64,000 nucleotides of DNA from Trichoplax sp. H2 (Eukaryota; Placozoa; Uniplacotomia; Trichoplacea), in contig NOWV01000013.1 in NCBI GenBank assembly GCA_003344405.1, positions 496,001-560,000 on the forward strand, read 5' to 3'. Each line of letters begins with the position of its first letter. Positions within the stretch are counted from its first letter, which is position 1. This document shows, one piece after another, positions 37,401 through 49,471 of this stretch. The notes beneath the pieces were generated by a model. It did no database searches. It had not been told where the DNA came from and saw only the letters and a list, made by a program, of their open reading frames with translations. Both the position numbers and the translations under genes were made by a program.

Positions 37401-40400
37401 AATAAGTAACTCTATTAATAATTAATAATGTAAATTATCTTATATAGAGATAACGAATATCTATTACCTTCTTGTATACCATACTGCTCCGCAGGCGACG
37501 ATGATAGTGAAAATAACAGTACTAATAACAACGCTTATAGTAACAACTTGATTTTGATCTTAAATAGAAGAATTAATGTACAATAGTACGATAAGTATCA
37601 GTTTAACTCGTTATTAGATATATTATCGTAGTCTATATAATTTTGATATTCATGTGTAACGTATAGTTATAATACTGTATAAGGGTATTTAAGCATACGC
37701 TAGAGCTTTATACAAATGTGAAGTAATTAATATTTCGTTAGGTTAAAATTGTTAGTAGATATATATTTAATATATATGTGATCAGTGTAATTACCGCCTA
37801 GTTTAGCTAGTTCTATTGATATATTTCCTGCCCATGTACCATTACCAGCTAACGATGTCGCCCTGACGTCTATAATATAATAACCGCTTCTGCCTAATTT
37901 GATGCTGTAACCATTTGTTTCGTTATACTCAGAGGCAGGTATACATCTTGATTCCAACTAATAGAATTATTTAACAAACCATTCGTGTGAGAAGTCTTTT
38001 ATAGTTTTAAAAATTTAACAAGTAACGATATATTGTAAAATACGTATATATTACGAAGATAAAGTATATATAAGATGATAGAATTGGTACCTGATCGTGC
38101 TTAGTACCAGCCATGTAACGGGATTTATCGTCGAAACGATAAATTCTGATCTCGTACGCTAAAATATGACCACCATTAGGATTGATTGGTGGACTCCACA
38201 ACATTATAACTTCGTAACTTTCAGCGATTTTTCTGAATGATATATTTTTTATATCATCTCTTGTAACTAATTTATCATTAACGATAATTCATTATCAGAA
38301 TTATTAGTTACAATCATATAGTAACTACATAGTTCTGTAGCATACAAATTCAAAAATAGTTATTTTAGACCAAACACTATATCAATATACAAGACAATAC
38401 CTTCTGGTAGAGTTCTAACGTTATACAGATCTGTAGAAGAATCTTGTCCAGCTATAGGACATTTACTGTTACATGGAATAATCTATAATGAAGAGAATAG
38501 AATAATATAATACACTGATATATACATCGAGTACACGAGATGATTTATTTTATCGTTACTTGATGTTATTATAATGTAGTTACTGTAGATATACAAGTAA
38601 TTAAGAATTATATCGATAGCTAGTAAAAGAATGGTATACAATACTTACTGTTATTAAGTATTTAGTAAACGGATCGAGATTGTGTAATATTATGTATGTA
38701 TTACGAATATGTTTTTCTACTACTGGAAGCGGGGACGGAGTCGATGTCGATAGTAATGGGGTAGTTGCGATAGTGATACTACTTAGAGTCGAATTTCTAC
38801 TAGCAACGGTAGCGTTTTCTAAAGTGATATTCGTAGGTATAATTGTAGTTGCCGCAGCCGCTTCGGTCGTCAATACGGTGGCTGCTATTTCGGAATGCAC
38901 ATACATATACAGAGATAAATAACAATTAGTGCTATATATCGGTTAAGATACAAGTATATAAGAGCGAATAATACAGTAAATTATATATTATACCAGTTGT
39001 TGATATTGTTATATTTGCTGTTGATACAGTGCTGGGGGCAGGTGTCTTTTGGTAGAAAGCTATTTTATTAAGGTACTCGAAGAAATTTTGATCTTCCCTT
39101 CGGATATCAGTAATATCAGCTTGATTTATACTTGTGGTAGTAGTAGACAAACATGGACAGCTATTGTTTGCGCTAATTGTAGGTGTAGTCTTTATGTCGA
39201 TGCCAGGATTTACGACGATATTCGAATCCACATTGCCACTATCGGTGCAAACTTTACTTGGTAATATATCTTCTGCTATTAGTTGTTCGTATATTACTTT
39301 ATAAGTTATGTTAAGACCGTTAGGTGAAGATGGAGGATCCCATGAAATTCGGATTGATGATGGAGAAAGATTAATATATTCTACATTTCGAATCGGTGTC
39401 GGCTCTATAGTTGAGTTAAAATATTTTAATAATCGATATTCAGTGTTATATACTGTACGTGTAACTGTTTACTCAAACATGATACAAATATGAAAACGTA
39501 CTAGTAGAATATTTAGTGTAATCAAATGAAATATATAGATATAAAGTAGAATATTAATTAGCTAGTGTATTTAACTTAAATTAACGTTCTGTCACAATGA
39601 AACTTACGTAAATCTGGTACAGTGTAATATTTAATATTACTAATAGCACCGATATCGCTGATTGTTATGGTCTTAACATATACAGCATATATAGTATTCG
39701 CTTTCAAGTTCTTAATGGCGACAGTATTCTTGTCAGGAGCTATAATAATTTCCTGCCAACTAATCATATCAAAATTATATAATAGATATAAATAGATATT
39801 GTTACTTTATATGTGATATTTCTAATAATATTAATTTATAACAATGTAAAGGATTGACAGTAGAATAGTTTTTAGATTGGGTAATCGTTAGTAAGACTTA
39901 CACTTTAACTCCACAAGCATCAACGCCGTCATAAACTGTAAGATTAGTTGTAGTTCTGAAAATAAAATTGATTTCATATTTGTAGTTTGTAGAAATGTAT
40001 AATATAGGCGTGTGTACTGGGTTGTTGTTACTTTAACTTTCGTATAAGTATTGTACTTTGTCAGCTATTTTGTAATTTACTAATTCTAAATACTGTTCGG
40101 TGCAAGGATTGAATTTAGATTCTGTTAACTTACGTTGTTCTATAATACACAATATGATTTACTAGCATATTAGATCCTCCAAATTGATTGGAAGCAATCG
40201 GTTCCCAAGTTACATTTAAAGTAACTCGACGTCTATAATAGTTACTGTTGCCGTGAAAAACGGTTATATTAATAGGATAAATGATACCTAAAATCATTCA
40301 AAAAATATATTCAGTTAACTAGCTTCTTTTACCCTAAGAATTCTGTATAAGTTTATGAAAATACTTAAGTACTCGCTTTCTATATTTATTAGAGTTATAA

Positions 40401-43400
40401 CTAACAGTAAAACAGTAAATTTATTTAATTTTATACACAGCTAGAAAACTTATTTTAGACATACATTGATTTTGATCTCCGTTAGTTTGTCTAGGTACAT
40501 CTACGATAGAAGTTGTATTTTCTTGACCGATTTGTTTAGCTAATGTCATAATTTTATTGTAGCACAGACGCGGATTGAAATGGAAGAAGAGTTTTCCTCT
40601 TTTGACTTGTAATTTATGCTGTGATCTCTCAGTCCATAGATTTTCTAAATTTCGATTGTCAAATATAACAATCGCGTATCTATAGATGAGGTAGATTATG
40701 TTACTACACTATAAAATTCTATGAAACTTAAACATTTTATCGTATTTATTTTTTAGTATAAATAGCGAAGAAATACTTAAATAAGATTAATGTATTGTAA
40801 TTACTCGTATACTGATAATTTTAGTTAATTTATATTTATATCGTATTTTGTTGTATGATAAAATTAAATCCTTATTAACGAATAGAAATAGTAGATTACC
40901 CTTGTCCTGTTTTGTCAGCTCTTGCTAACTGTTTACCATGAATAATTTTTAATCTCTTCAAAAATTCTAAGCTGACGATCGAAGGTGTACTAGAAATATC
41001 AAGATAGCCTTCGATTTCTTCGACACTGCTAAGAGCATTTTCTAGTTCTTTTACTATATCTCCAGCTATATGTATATAAAAGATTATTTAAGGGTAAAAT
41101 AACCGTTATGATAATGAAATGAAATAGTAATATTAGAAGTAGTTACCAGTATTAAAATAAAAAAGAATTGTATCAAACTACCAAGAAATAACTTACAGCC
41201 ATAAGTAATTCGGATGATTAAGTTTCCCTTAAGTACAGTACATTCTCTTAAGTTTTGTAACTGATGATCGACGGATGATATTATAAGGTTTTTACCTTCT
41301 TTATCTTTTACTTCGCATTCTGAAATAGTAAAAGTTCTCGTTATTTCTTTATAGTAAATCATTATATATAGGTAGTCTGATGCTATATACATATTCGTAT
41401 AACTTGTCATCTAAGGAAGATTTTAAAGTATTTCATCGAGTATGATACTGTATATGTATAATTGTATATAAACGGATAAAGCGGGTATGAAAACATGGTG
41501 CATAATATAGGTATAAGTGTATAGGTATAGGTAAACTATTTGTATATTTTTTTAGTAGCATATTTCTAAATCATCTAAGTTATATCTGGACGTTTAACCA
41601 TTTGTATACCTCTCTTGCAGTTATTACAGACTACGCAGATTTTAGTTGATTCGTCTTCTGTCCATCCTATCGGACACTTTCGGACACATTTACGTGAATT
41701 TAAGTGTATATAATATCCCTGAAGACAACGTTCAAAGCAGTGGCCTTCCATCTACAAGGGTTGGCATACAAAAGTATGATGATATAATTAGTGCTTCCAT
41801 CGATTCTGTCATTAGAGGGCATTAACGCACAACGATAATTGCTCCGGATGTAACTAGTAGTTAAGCTATAATCAAACTGTTATTAACTTTAATTGATTAA
41901 CTAAATAGATAAGAAATAGATATAAGGTATTACAGCTGATTTATCAGATTGTACCTCAAAAGTATCAATAGGGCATCCTGTCCTACAAGTTCCATTGTAA
42001 TTCTGATGCCTACATACATAGCAATCCTTTGCTGAAGGACCAGAACAACCACCCAAGCACTGAAAGTGGCAGCACTTTCCATTACTATCGCAGCCAGATT
42101 CACCACAGTTATCGCATACTATTTAATATAGATTAACAATTTAAATTTAGAAAGATATATAAAACAAAACCTGATTATAACACTGTATAATGATGCTACC
42201 ACAATTAATGCTTGTATATATAAGGCCTTTTACTAGTATAATTACGTAAGACTAGCTCAATAATCCGTCGCTTATAGCTGACGATATGAACCTCTTCGCA
42301 CACAGTCCTAGTATGTACCCACTAATTTACTGCAGTCCCTTGCTGCATACAGTAACTAAAAGATTATCTGGGTATTAACGTATGTAACTTACTAATTTGA
42401 CAGTGTTCTGAATTCCAACAGTAGCCGTTGCATCTGCTAGGGCAAGAAGGACAATTTGCTCGTAAAGATTTAGCGATTACTTTATCCGGTGAATCATTTG
42501 TTCCCATTAAGCTTGACCATTTGATAGTGCTATGATAGCACATCTCGCGGTTCTGTTGGATTCGGACATTGCCACGTTGGATTCTAGTAAGAGATGGTAA
42601 TGCCATATCGAGCAGTTGGTTGTTAAAGTAGAAAAGTAAAGTAAATCCATAAAAGAATTGATTGCCACGTATTACACGAAGATTTGGGAACATTAAACTC
42701 AATGAAGTTAATTGTTTTCCGGCTACTAAATTAAATACTAGAGATCCGGTAATCTCGCGTAATTCAGGATAAGTGGTTACATTGACCTCAGCTGGCGTGT
42801 TCATTCGATACATAATAATGAAAACTGATCCAATGTAAACTGTGCAACCTTTTAAAACATGGGCATCTCTGACAAATTTAAGCTGTAGACCATCGCCGGT
42901 AGGATCGTGGCAGGCTGTTTGAGAGAAAATAGCGTCAATACCATAAAGTCGCAGATTATATCTCTAATACAGTAGTGGTTTTGTTATAATTTGCAAGAGC
43001 TGTTACGTTATGCAATAGGATATCATACTTTAAAGTGTGTAGACAAATAAATAAATAAAATTTCATTAGGAATTGTAGACAACTAAATTCGTAATTGAAA
43101 TAATACAAGGATGTACTATGCACTTATAAGCATGATAAAATAGGCATAAGGAAATAGGAATCTAATTTATACGATAGGGAAATAGAATCAGTAGATTGAA
43201 TACTTAAGCGATAGGGTTCCGTAACTGCAAGGTAATTAAATCAAGAAGCCGAAAATGATGCTTTGAGCATACATTACAAAATATTGTTAATCTGCCATGT
43301 ATATAACATATATATATGTCAGATACAGAATAATGTAGTAACAAACACCGTTTATTTTATGCTTACATGACAAAGTGAGATTATTCTTTCATTCAATAGA

Positions 43401-45100
43401 CTACTACTTTACTGTTGGTCTATATCTAGAGAACATGTAGGGTGCATAGGAAAAAAATTAATACACAATAATCCTTGACTATTCAGCAGGCCTAAGAAAA
43501 ATATATTATCGGATAAATTAATTGGTGGTCAAATTTTTGGCCTACTTTTTATTGTCAATAACTATAACTGATTTCTAATACTCGCCTTAGCAACTAGTTA
43601 ATTTTTTCTTCGACCTATAATTGACCTTTTCAAGCTTATGATCGGTTAAAATACAGTAATGGCGCAATATTTTTATTACAAACTATACTGTAATTACACC
43701 GTACAGTCTGCTTGACGAGGATGATTTTATAGAAAAGAATTACTATACAATGAATACCTTACTATACAGTATGCTCGGTGTACACTGTACACTACAATAC
43801 AGATAGTTTTAATAAACGTTTATGTATATTAATAATTTGGAATTAAGTGCTATAAATACTTGCTTTAAAAAATTATAATGATATATGCTGGAATTGAAAG
43901 AATAATTGTAAGAATTGTTTATGAGCCTCATTATTAACTTAGTCATTTTCTAAGAAATAAAATGTGAATAATTTTTAAAATATAATTGTTTTCATTTATG
44001 GGAGTAGTGCATTCCTGCCTGAAAATTTAAATATATATGAGAATAAATATATCTATAATTACGATAATTGATTTTAGCGGCCTTCAGTACTGAATAATTA
44101 TTTTTCAAAGTGAAAGAAACTGAAATTAATTTTAATTTCCCTTGCTCTGCTATTCAACGTAATAGCTCAAATCACGAATTTTACTCTACTTGAACAGCTA
44201 TAAGGTTTTACTGGTAATGCTATAATTCCTTCTAAGCATATTCTGATAGTTATTTTTATGTTAAAAATGTTGATCCAGTTGGAGAGCTAAAAAAGTCTAA
44301 AAATGCAGGTATAAAGTATCAATTTTAGTACCAAGTGTTACTACATTAATGTAGAACGTTCTTTCCTCAAGCAATCAATTAAAGGGCTGGAAAAAGGGAT
44401 ATGATGTATTTATATAACATACAGAGCAGCTAGAGAACATTGCAGAATGGAGTAGAACTTATCGGCTTAATATCACAGTAATAAAGTTTAACAGACTTTT
44501 CACATTAATTGTATGATGACTTTGGTAGACGGGCTAAATAGAAATGCTTGTACTTTGTGTGCTAAATTGTAAGGTACATATATACGAAATGTTTCTTTCG
44601 TTGTATCACACAATGAACGTAATATTATATCTATCAATCGTAATATTTTAATCACAAAATAGAATGAGTGGTAGTTATATTTACTGTACTATACTTTATG
44701 GGTTTGGATAAAATCTTGATGATCTAATAGGAAGAAATTACGTTTTAAGACTAAGCTTATTACGTCATTGTATGTATATTAGCTTTAAAATGTTTCATTT
44801 TAAAATGAGTACTTTAACTGATCTGATTGCTTAGTGGATAGGATAAAGGCAAAAAATAGAAAAAAAATGAATATAGCAGGTAAGAAAAATTGTTAAAAAA
44901 TTTTACGAAAGCTACTATTAGTCTATATTGGTCATGTAGATGGTTGCGATAATTTAAATTGCAAACATCAAGCGTATTAAGAGTAATGGTATCTTGATTA
45001 TGTCGTTACCTTTTGTAGGTATTAGACAATCGACCGCTTGTAGATTAATATAGGCGATGGTAATGAGAGAAATTAATTTCGCGACTACTGGATACTTCAT
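34449..45100 (-). CDS. INSR-like: Insulin/IGF-receptor-like tyrosine kinase, paralogue A
   Basis: Twenty-six exons rebuild a 1449-residue frame: 45100-45010, 42914-42393, 42118-41955, 41751-41610, 41319-41197, 41065-40900, 40679-40465, 40287-40134, 39955-39902, 39759-39608, 39404-38994, 38884-38649, 38482-38401, 38266-38091, 37957-37795, 37558-37468, 37394-37330, 37160-37015, 36914-36850, 36564-36420, 36319-36213, 36040-35985, 35903-35847, 35723-35651, 35330-35196, 35007-34449. Order: signal peptide, L1, Cys-rich, L2, three FN3 domains with an insert, TM helix, juxtamembrane NPNYMN, kinase, tail. Kinase: GKGAFG loop (1024-1029), Lys 1051 in VAVK, HRDLATRN (1156-1163), DFG (1176-1178), activation tyrosines 1184, 1188 and 1189. 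The insert keeps SCPC and an alpha-CT-like [10 protein letters not shown] but no multibasic cleavage site. It is a plausible receptor for insulin-like peptides, by family. Confidence 0.93.
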
Positions 45101-45749
45101 CTTCTTCCAGAGAGTAATTTGATTTTATTCAAAATTTTGATATACGAGTACTCGTACGTTGTACAGAAGAAATTCTTCAGTGCTAACTTTCGATCATCTG
45201 GATATACGATTCTAGAGTATATAAAAAAAAGAATATCGCTATGAAAATCCTTGCTGTTATGTAGTAATCCTAAATGACAGTAACAACTCTTGTAAGCATA
45301 CAGGCTTACGTATACCTGCGATATGTATTATTATTTACGAGATGTTGTCTTAATCAGACATCAGATTTTAGGACTAATGGACTAATTTTCTATAAAAAAA
45401 GTATGTAGAAGCAGGTTATAACATATACAGTACTGTTCACTATCCAATTTATAATGCTTTATGACGTCGCCAGTACTTATCGTATTTATAACCTTTAATT
45501 AAAGTAAAATCAAATTCATATTCTTATTAAAAGTACCTAGCATGTCACTCTTTTATCCTACTGTAAATTACCATACTACCGTCAATACGATTTCAGGTCG
45601 TTGTTTTTTCTAGCAATTGCAAACAGTTGCAGCCATAATACTGTATGCTCGTTTTTTTCTACACTACAGCATGCAGAGTACAGTATGATATTTTTTACAT
45701 CTCATCAGGTAAACGTACGACATTAGTACGGGATCTGTCAAGAATTTGT

Positions 45750-46381
45750 TTATTCATTCTTAGGGGTCTTGGAAATCGCCGCCATGGTCCCTTTTGAACC
45801 TGTGATCTTATTTGTACACTTATGGATAGCATCTAGAAAAGATGGCTTAGTTGGCCCATTGTCGGGGGGCATTGGCTCTCTACAGTATCATCAATAAATT
45901 GAGCGTTTTGTCTCCAATATTGTTATCTTTTTGGCATAACGAGTAAATTCAAACAAACTATATTGCCCTATTGGTACGTCATAAACTAGCTAGTCATTCT
46001 ATATTTTTCATTATTTTTGTAATGTAATAAGGTACTACTTTAGAAATACCCGTACTTCACCAAATTCACTATCGATACTGCTGTCTTGTCCTTTAGCGTT
46101 ATCTTGTTAATAATTACTAGTAGAACTCCTGCTCATGATACTTGACGTTCTGTGCAGTGTGGAATATACTGTATAGATCAATACAGTATAGACTATCAAC
46201 TTACAATTTTACCGATAGTTCTATTAAAGTATCAGAATTTTGAATAAGCACTGTAGCAAGATCTCCAAAAGCCAAACTATTTCCTTATCCAGAGCCTCTG
46301 GACTTCTGCGATCAAGGCATCTTCGTTACGACGAAAGGTCCCCCACCCCAAAACATTGGGCTTATGGGTCAAAATTATTTT
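45750..46381 (-). CDS. Unidentified 3'-terminal exons of a possible gene
   Basis: Segments 46381 to about 46332, 46128-46050 and 45879-45750 join in phase on the minus strand with AG acceptors and GT donors. They read KIILTHKPNVLGWGTF, then NKITLKDKTAVSIVNLVKYG, then EPMPPDNGPTKPSFLDAIHK to a TAA stop at 45752-45750. The last segment has about 42 codons without a stop and a protein-like composition. I do not recognise the family. It could be a real small gene between the receptors or the decayed remnant of a mobile element. Upstream exons are not resolved; a Cys-rich open stretch with a strong GTAAGT donor near 47142 on the same strand may belong to it. Confidence 0.3.
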
Positions 46382-47357
46382 CTAAATAGGTGTGAAGAAT
46401 GATGCTGGCTGGTTGGTGAGCAGTAGAACAACAGCGATCTCTAAATTACCAATTCATTTACGACTTACAGAATGATAACATTAGAGTAAATTTGTAACCA
46501 AGACAATCTACTACGATACAGAACAGTGAAGTATCCCACGAACAAGTTGTACTAATGGATCACCAATTAAAAATTAGAGTTCACTTAAATCATCAAAAAG
46601 TAATTTCAATTCATTTGGCTGGAAATTATGCTATAATGGATTGTAATTGTCAATTTGCTAGTCGCACAGTATTTACAATAAGAGAAATATTTTTATGCGT
46701 CCAACTCACGTATCCGTAGATTTATAAAACTGTGCCTATTCGTTCAATTTCATCTCGACTCATTTTACGGTAGTACTCCATCAATTTCAGGCTGGACTAG
46801 GCTTGACATAAGGCCCCGCAGGTTTACGATAACTTCTTGCTATCCTTGGGTGTAAATGCTCAATCATATCATGCATTATGTACTCATAAACATATACTGT
46901 ATACAGTATGCTGTGCGAGTGCAGCTAGTGAGCACTATACTGTATCTGTATGTATGGAATAAATAAATAATAAAATTATATGTACATACACGTTACTGTA
47001 CAGCAGAGGAATTAATCCCTTTAAGAGAAAAAAATTTCAAATTTTTTCATCACTCTAATTACGTAAAGCATCAACTTTATTTTACTGTACTGTAGTGGAG
47101 GATGGGGGAAAATCCCAAAAGAATGTGCTGTTGGCTATCATGTTCAGTACAAGATAAGATAGTTCCAGACACTTACTTACCTGCACAGGACAAACATACA
47201 GTTTGTAAACCATATCTCAGACAGCTATTACACTCTTGTAAACAGGCCCGGATCCCCAACATTGCATTGGTTGAACACTTGAATTAGGATAGCGTTTTCT
47301 GCCCAATACTGAAACACGGAAATATTACAGCAACTCCTAAAATAGCGTTAGAGCAGT

Positions 47358-47799
47358 TGTCACGGTACGAACTACCGTGAAGAAATAGCTATCTAAATTT
47401 GGTTAATATAATATAGTGATAATATATTACAACTAGTTACTTACAGTAGGAATTACTCTAATTATAAATGTGTTACAGTAAATTTAATGCTGTGCTGTAA
47501 TGTGTACTGAAATGATTCTGTGAATGGACATATTGTAGTCCGACTGTGAAAAATTAGTTAGTAGATGTTCTCACCTAAGTATTTTTATAAGATGACTCGT
47601 GAATGTTAGCTGCTGTAGAAGGGTATATAAGCCCGTCAGATAGTTGAATAAAGCAGTTCTCAATTGTCTAGTTGAGTTTAACGTAGAATCAAAGGCGTCT
47701 AAATTCTTATGGGGTAGTTAAAGGATACTGAATCCCGGAGACTATAGTAATTTAGAGATTTGTTTTACGTTATCCTTGTCACGAAGCTGGTTTGTAACA
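47358..47799 (+). mobile_element. Solo LTR, copy 3
   Basis: It starts TGTCACGGTACG and ends GGTTTGTAACA, and is flanked by GCAGT (47353-47357) and GTAGT (47800-47804), a 5-bp duplication with one later change. Inside are a TATATAA box (47624-47630), AATAAA (47647-47652) and a segment from about 47690 on that is nearly identical to the reverse complement of the LTR at 79-646. Just inside the left end is a perfect 7-bp stem hairpin, CACGGTA-CGAAC-TACCGTG (47361-47379). It is 442 bp, shorter than copy 1, owing to internal deletions. It lies between the two receptor genes in the orientation opposite to them. Confidence 0.82.
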
Positions 47800-49471
47800 G
47801 TAGTAAAAATAAATTGCACAGATTGAACTGAGATATTTGTACTGTACCAATTTTCTCTATTTTTAATTTAAGAGTTCATCACCAGTGCCCAGTGCGGTGT
47901 ATAGAAAAAGGCAGGACTAAAGGTCAGTCTTAAAATAATTAATTAATTAATTAATTAATAATTTTGAAGAAATTAATAATTTATATCGAGATAAACTGCT
48001 ATTATGCTTTTCTTTTTTACTTATAGCGCACCAAGACCAAGGAGGGCTCCTTTTTCTGCCTTCAATTTCCTATGCGAACAATAATATTGCACAACGTACA
48101 AGCAGATATTGCAACATGGAGCAGTGAAGCCGTAATAAGACCTTTTCACAATGTGATGGAACATCGAGGAATGTATTTCGTAAAATAACGTTAGCTGTGG
48201 CACGTATAAACTTCATATTGTCTGTTATCGTCTCATTTAACTGAACCTAACTTTCAAAAATTTAATTCACAATCTATAATTATACGCTAGAAACTGAAAC
48301 GAGGGACTAAGATATTTCCGCGACTTTAGTTAATGTAATTTTTTTTCCCTTATCTTGATATCTTTATAACTTCTTTAGTACAGATTTCTCTTCTAACCAC
48401 AGCAATAAAATGAAATGCATTATTATGCGTAGTACTATAGTATACTAGCTTATCATGCCAGCTTTTGATCAAGGTGAAGTCAAGGGTGCACGTAAAAAGA
48501 CAATTCTAGATAAAATGAATATTTGCTTGCTGTCATGTCAGCAGCACCTCGTATCAAGCAAAGTAAAATAAAGAAATAATATAGCATCCTTAATGTAATA
48601 ATATTTATTTACGAATACTAATCTAAATTTATTATACGTACATGGCTAACCAAAGCTTTCGTATTAATTTAGGTTACAATTAAATCAAATAAGTAGATTA
48701 TTAACATTACAGCAATTACGAATAACATTTCTATAGAATAAATTTGCTTATATTGTTAACCAACAACTACAATTCAAGTTAAGAATTTATTCCCGTTTAC
48801 CCTATATCGCTAAGCACGTTATTGTATTCACAACGAGTTACCGGTACAATATATCAAGATAATAAAAACAATGATATATTGTGATTGCCAATTATTGCCA
48901 TAGCAGAAGCAATAGGGTTCAGTTCACATATCATCAAATGCATATTTACAACTTGTATTATATACTATATACTCTAATATATTAGAAGAATATTGTAACA
49001 GATTAAAGAGCTCCATACAACGAATTAATTTTACTACCTATTTATAAGCTAAAGGAAATTGAAGATAGCAAAGAATCGAATAAAATAGACCAATAAATGA
49101 TATTAGATTAAAAATCTTAAAATAAAAGTTATAGGGAGCAAACAAAGCCTCCGGCAGCTGAGGTACGTAGTAAAGTATTTGCAATCAATTACAGTAATGA
49201 ATTAAAAATTTAGTTTATAATAATATATCCACGCCGGCAGTAATAACTTGGAGTGTTACAGTACACTAATTAAGAGAGCAATACATAAATACTATTTTCA
49301 GAAATTAGTTAAAAAATTTTTGTAACAAATAAGAGAAAAGCATTCAAATGCCTAGTGGAAACTGGGAAAATTTTATGCTAAAATTTTTAGCCCTTTTTAT
49401 TAAATTAATGCAATGAAATCATGGATTTATTGCACTAGTTACGTAAGTAATCACATGGCTTACGTAGTGAA

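Larger units (their letters stand above)
45101..49471. other. Spacer between the two receptor genes
   Basis: It contains a solo LTR (47358-47799), scattered pentamer motifs, and coding-like minus-strand segments at 45750-47320 described separately. From 47805 to the end of gene B it is AT-rich, with a short (TTAA)n run near 47938-47959 and no gene I can support. Confidence 0.5.

Noticed and set aside
47102-47287. A 61-codon + strand frame starting MGENPKRMCCW
   Set aside because: No family match, and the opposite strand carries a stronger signal, a perfect donor and a Cys-rich open stretch; a THAP-like look was not supported by the needed spacing.
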